Part shown: in pieces, positions 6,037 through 7,453 of the stretch
Layout: every line of letters starts with the position of its first letter
Numbering within the stretch: position 1 is the stretch's first letter
From: JAJFTV01 sp964426355
GTDB lineage: Bacteria > Chloroflexota > Anaerolineae > Anaerolineales > Anaerolineaceae
Reading direction: 5' to 3'
Assembly: GCA_964426355.1 (NCBI GenBank)
Contig: CAYRRA010000201.1
Coordinates: 1-7,453, forward strand
DNA length: 7,453 bases
Translations under genes and position numbers: made by a program
Notes under the pieces: model-generated
What the model was told of the DNA's origin: nothing
Databases searched by the model: none
Seen by the model: only the letters and a program-made list of their open reading frames with translations

Positions 6037-6987
6037 CTATAATGAATTCTTGTCACCAATAATATTTATAGTAAACTTTTTACAGAGCTTATACAGTATA
6101 CGAATAATTCGATTGGGCAAACTTAATTTCTGCTCTCGATAAAATTGAATCGCCTTTTCAATGGCAATGCTTGATTCTTCCAGCGGAATGTCGAATCGAG
6201 GCTGCTCGTTTTCATTAAGCACAGTATTGTCAAGATAGCTATAATTTCCACCACAGTGCACGCCACTCCCATCATGTCCAATATTTCTGACATAGCTAAC
6301 CGAAGGGTTCAAGCAAAGCCCGTGTTGTTTGAATATGGTCGCATACCAAAAAATTGCCCAAGTATTCATTTCTCCAGAACTGTTTGCAATCACCTGGCTC
6401 CAAAATTGACCAGAACAGGACAAATCAAAACGGCAAACATCTTTTTTTTCAAACTCCTTAATCAACTTTTTCGGATTTTTTTCAAAAAATTGCCATCTAT
6501 CTGACCAAGTTCCCCAGCCGCCAGAGCAGTTCATCAAACGCCAAAAGAATACATCTCCCAATCCCCTGGGATCAAACGGGAAATTCCAACCACTAATATG
6601 CCAAACTTGTTTTTTCTCTTGGAAATAGCCCAGAGCATTGTTCATGAATGTCAAAAAATATGGACTTGTGATCAAATCATCCTCAAGAACAATAACGGTT
6701 CCGTAACTCTCGATGACCTGTGTCACCCCGTCGATAATAGAGTCAGCAAGGCCCCAATTTCGGTCCCGCTCTATCACCTTGACGGACTTAAACCCGGAAA
6801 TATTATTTAAGTACGCCCTGACCGATTCAACTGCAATAAGATCAAGGTCATTTAATTTTTTAGGACCATCTGAATAAATAAAAAGATCACTTTGTCCCGC
6901 TAGCTTGTTAAGCTTGAGAGATTCAATTGTCTTCCGCGTGTGCTCTGGACGATTATATGTAAACAATATAACTGGCGAAAGTTGCAT
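6037..6987 (-). CDS. GT-A glycosyltransferase with EDD motif (GNT-I/HlpA-like)
   Basis: This 316-residue protein starts with the GT-A strand PVILFTYNRPEHT (5-17), followed by FIYSDGPK (36-43) and RNWGLADSI (76-84). VLEDDL (100-105) matches the EDD metal-binding motif of eukaryotic GlcNAc-transferase I and of related bacterial proteins often labelled HlpA-like or simply family 2. GGWGTWSDRW (156-165) and RNIGHDGSGVH (234-244) are further conserved-looking blocks, the latter probably in the acceptor region. It is expected to be a cytoplasmic sugar transferase acting on the lipid-linked glycan; the sugar cannot be assigned. ATG at 6987 has an AAGGAA ribosome site at a normal distance, the only convincing one in the cluster, which suggests this is the first gene of the glycan operon. 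It is AT-rich compared with the hydrolase before it. The GT4 gene follows 25 bases later. Confidence 0.82.
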   Translation of the reverse strand: MQLSPVILFTYNRPEHTRKTIESLKLNKLAGQSDLFIYSDGPKKLNDLDLIAVESVRAYLNNISGFKSVKVIERDRNWGLADSIIDGVTQVIESYGTVIVLEDDLITSPYFLTFMNNALGYFQEKKQVWHISGWNFPFDPRGLGDVFFWRLMNCSGGWGTWSDRWQFFEKNPKKLIKEFEKKDVCRFDLSCSGQFWSQVIANSSGEMNTWAIFWYATIFKQHGLCLNPSVSYVRNIGHDGSGVHCGGNYSYLDNTVLNENEQPRFDIPLEESSIAIEKAIQFYREQKLSLPNRIIRILYKLCKKFTINIIGDKNSL

Positions 6988-6995
6988 TCAATCAA

Positions 6996-7002
6996 TTCCT
7001 TT
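6996..7002 (-). promoter_or_regulatory. Ribosome binding site of the first glycosyltransferase
   Basis: AAAGGAA on the minus strand lies about 8-9 bases before the ATG at 6987. It is the clearest Shine-Dalgarno in the window and fixes that start. Confidence 0.65.
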
Positions 7003-7056
7003 ATGAAAATTGGAATTTCTTACGACCGGTAGTCGCAATAATAATGCATCAATAAA

Positions 7057-7090
7057 TTCGTTTTGTATAAAAAAACGAAATTTTCCGTTT
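7057..7090 (-). terminator. Probable terminator after the beta-CASP hydrolase, two alternative hairpins
   Basis: Directly at the hydrolase stop, the minus strand reads AAACGGAAAATTTCGTTT followed by more T. This is an AT-rich stem (7073-7090) with a seven-T tract. The T-tract side can instead pair further downstream: TTCGTTTT (7057-7064) and AAAACGAA (7072-7079) are perfect complements around a seven-base loop. The stems are weak in GC, so termination may be incomplete and may allow read-through into the glycosyltransferase genes. Confidence 0.45.
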
Positions 7091-7453
7091 ATAACGTTTC
7101 GCTCGCTATTCCTAATGCATTCCTCAACCCCATCTTTCCACCCTCATCCCCATGAACCAAGCGCACTTCACCCGGCATTTCTCCCATTGCCTGCACCCAC
7201 TCTACCAGGCCCTGCTGGTCCGCGTGGGCAGAGTATCCAGCCAAGCAATGCACTCGGGCGCAGATATCTTTCCGTTCGCCGTCAATATGCACATACCCGC
7301 CCGGATGAGCCCCATACCGCAACAAATCAGCGCCCAAAGTCCCGCTGGACTGATAACCCACAAAGAGAATGTCATTTGCTGGGTTTTCGATGCCGTGACG
7401 TAGATAATCCACGATTCTCCCGCCTGTGCACATGCCGCTTCCAGCCAGCACAA
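7089..7453 (-). CDS. Metallo-beta-lactamase/beta-CASP hydrolase, C-terminal fragment
   Basis: The frame enters from the right edge and ends at TAA (7089-7091); 120 complete codons are visible. The GTG at 7449-7451 is an internal valine, not a start, since it falls inside a conserved VLAGSGMCTGGRI block. The remaining motifs are those of the beta-CASP and RNA-specificity part of the CPSF/Ysh1-like family. AGYSAHADQ carries the motif B His, and LVHGDEGG carries the motif C His near the C-terminus. The family binds zinc and many members cut RNA. The bacterial branch is often annotated only as MBL-fold metallohydrolase, so the substrate is unknown. GC is clearly higher than in the first glycosyltransferase, and a terminator-like hairpin follows. 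It is therefore probably a flanking chromosomal gene and not part of the glycan pathway. Confidence 0.88.
   Translation of the reverse strand, partial: VLAGSGMCTGGRIVDYLRHGIENPANDILFVGYQSSGTLGADLLRYGAHPGGYVHIDGERKDICARVHCLAGYSAHADQQGLVEWVQAMGEMPGEVRLVHGDEGGKMGLRNALGIASETL

Noticed and set aside
7022..7036. Small inverted repeat CGAC/GTCG around TACCG upstream of the first glycosyltransferase
   Set aside because: A stem of only four bases is expected by chance, and no promoter hexamers are correctly placed around it.
6988..7056. Promoter for the glycan operon in the gap before 6987
   Set aside because: A TATTAT is present, but no acceptable -35 lies 16-18 bases upstream, so I do not call it. 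The operon could be read through from the hydrolase.
7449..7451. GTG as the start of a 120-residue hydrolase
   Set aside because: The codon sits in the middle of the conserved VLAGSGM block of a longer beta-CASP protein. The gene clearly continues past the right edge.

Overview
The window is a one-directional glycan-assembly locus. Every gene I can support lies on the minus strand, so it reads from high to low coordinates. It ends in the N-terminal two-fifths or so of a PglB/STT3-type oligosaccharyltransferase. The most likely source is a bacterium with a Campylobacter-like general protein N-glycosylation system. Moderate GC in the body of most genes, an unrelated beta-CASP hydrolase next door and PglB itself fit a deltaproteobacterial (Desulfovibrio-like) genome better than the AT-rich Campylobacterota. 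That placement is inference, and nothing in the window fixes the genus.

Layout in transcription order. 7453-7089: C-terminal end of a metallo-beta-lactamase/beta-CASP hydrolase, probably housekeeping and followed by an AT-rich hairpin/T-tract terminator. 6987-6037: a GT-A glycosyltransferase with an EDD motif, resembling the GNT-I/HlpA-like group. 6011-4773: a GT4 glycosyltransferase of the WcaC-like type. 4762-4040: a WcaE-like GT2. 4055-3168: a second GT2 that overlaps it and starts at TTG. 3152-2400: a SAM-dependent methyltransferase. 2399-2185: an AT-rich intergenic stretch with a candidate promoter and a palindrome. 2184-1036: a PglA-like GT4. 994-1: the PglB/STT3-like oligosaccharyltransferase, cut by the window edge.

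Working model (inference): the five glycosyltransferases build an oligosaccharide on undecaprenyl pyrophosphate at the inner face of the cytoplasmic membrane. The methyltransferase may cap or decorate it. A flippase encoded elsewhere turns it over, and PglB transfers it to asparagine in periplasmic proteins. No flippase, initiating phosphoglycosyl transferase or sugar-nucleotide synthesis gene is visible here.

Base composition is strongly mosaic. The methyltransferase, most of the first GT2, the tail of the second GT2 and the 2185-2399 gap are about 20-35% GC in the lines I counted. Neighbouring stretches are about 47-53%, and two of the changes fall inside coding sequences. This suggests the glycan-specific middle of the locus was assembled by recombination between an older flank (hydrolase) and a conserved pglA-pglB end.
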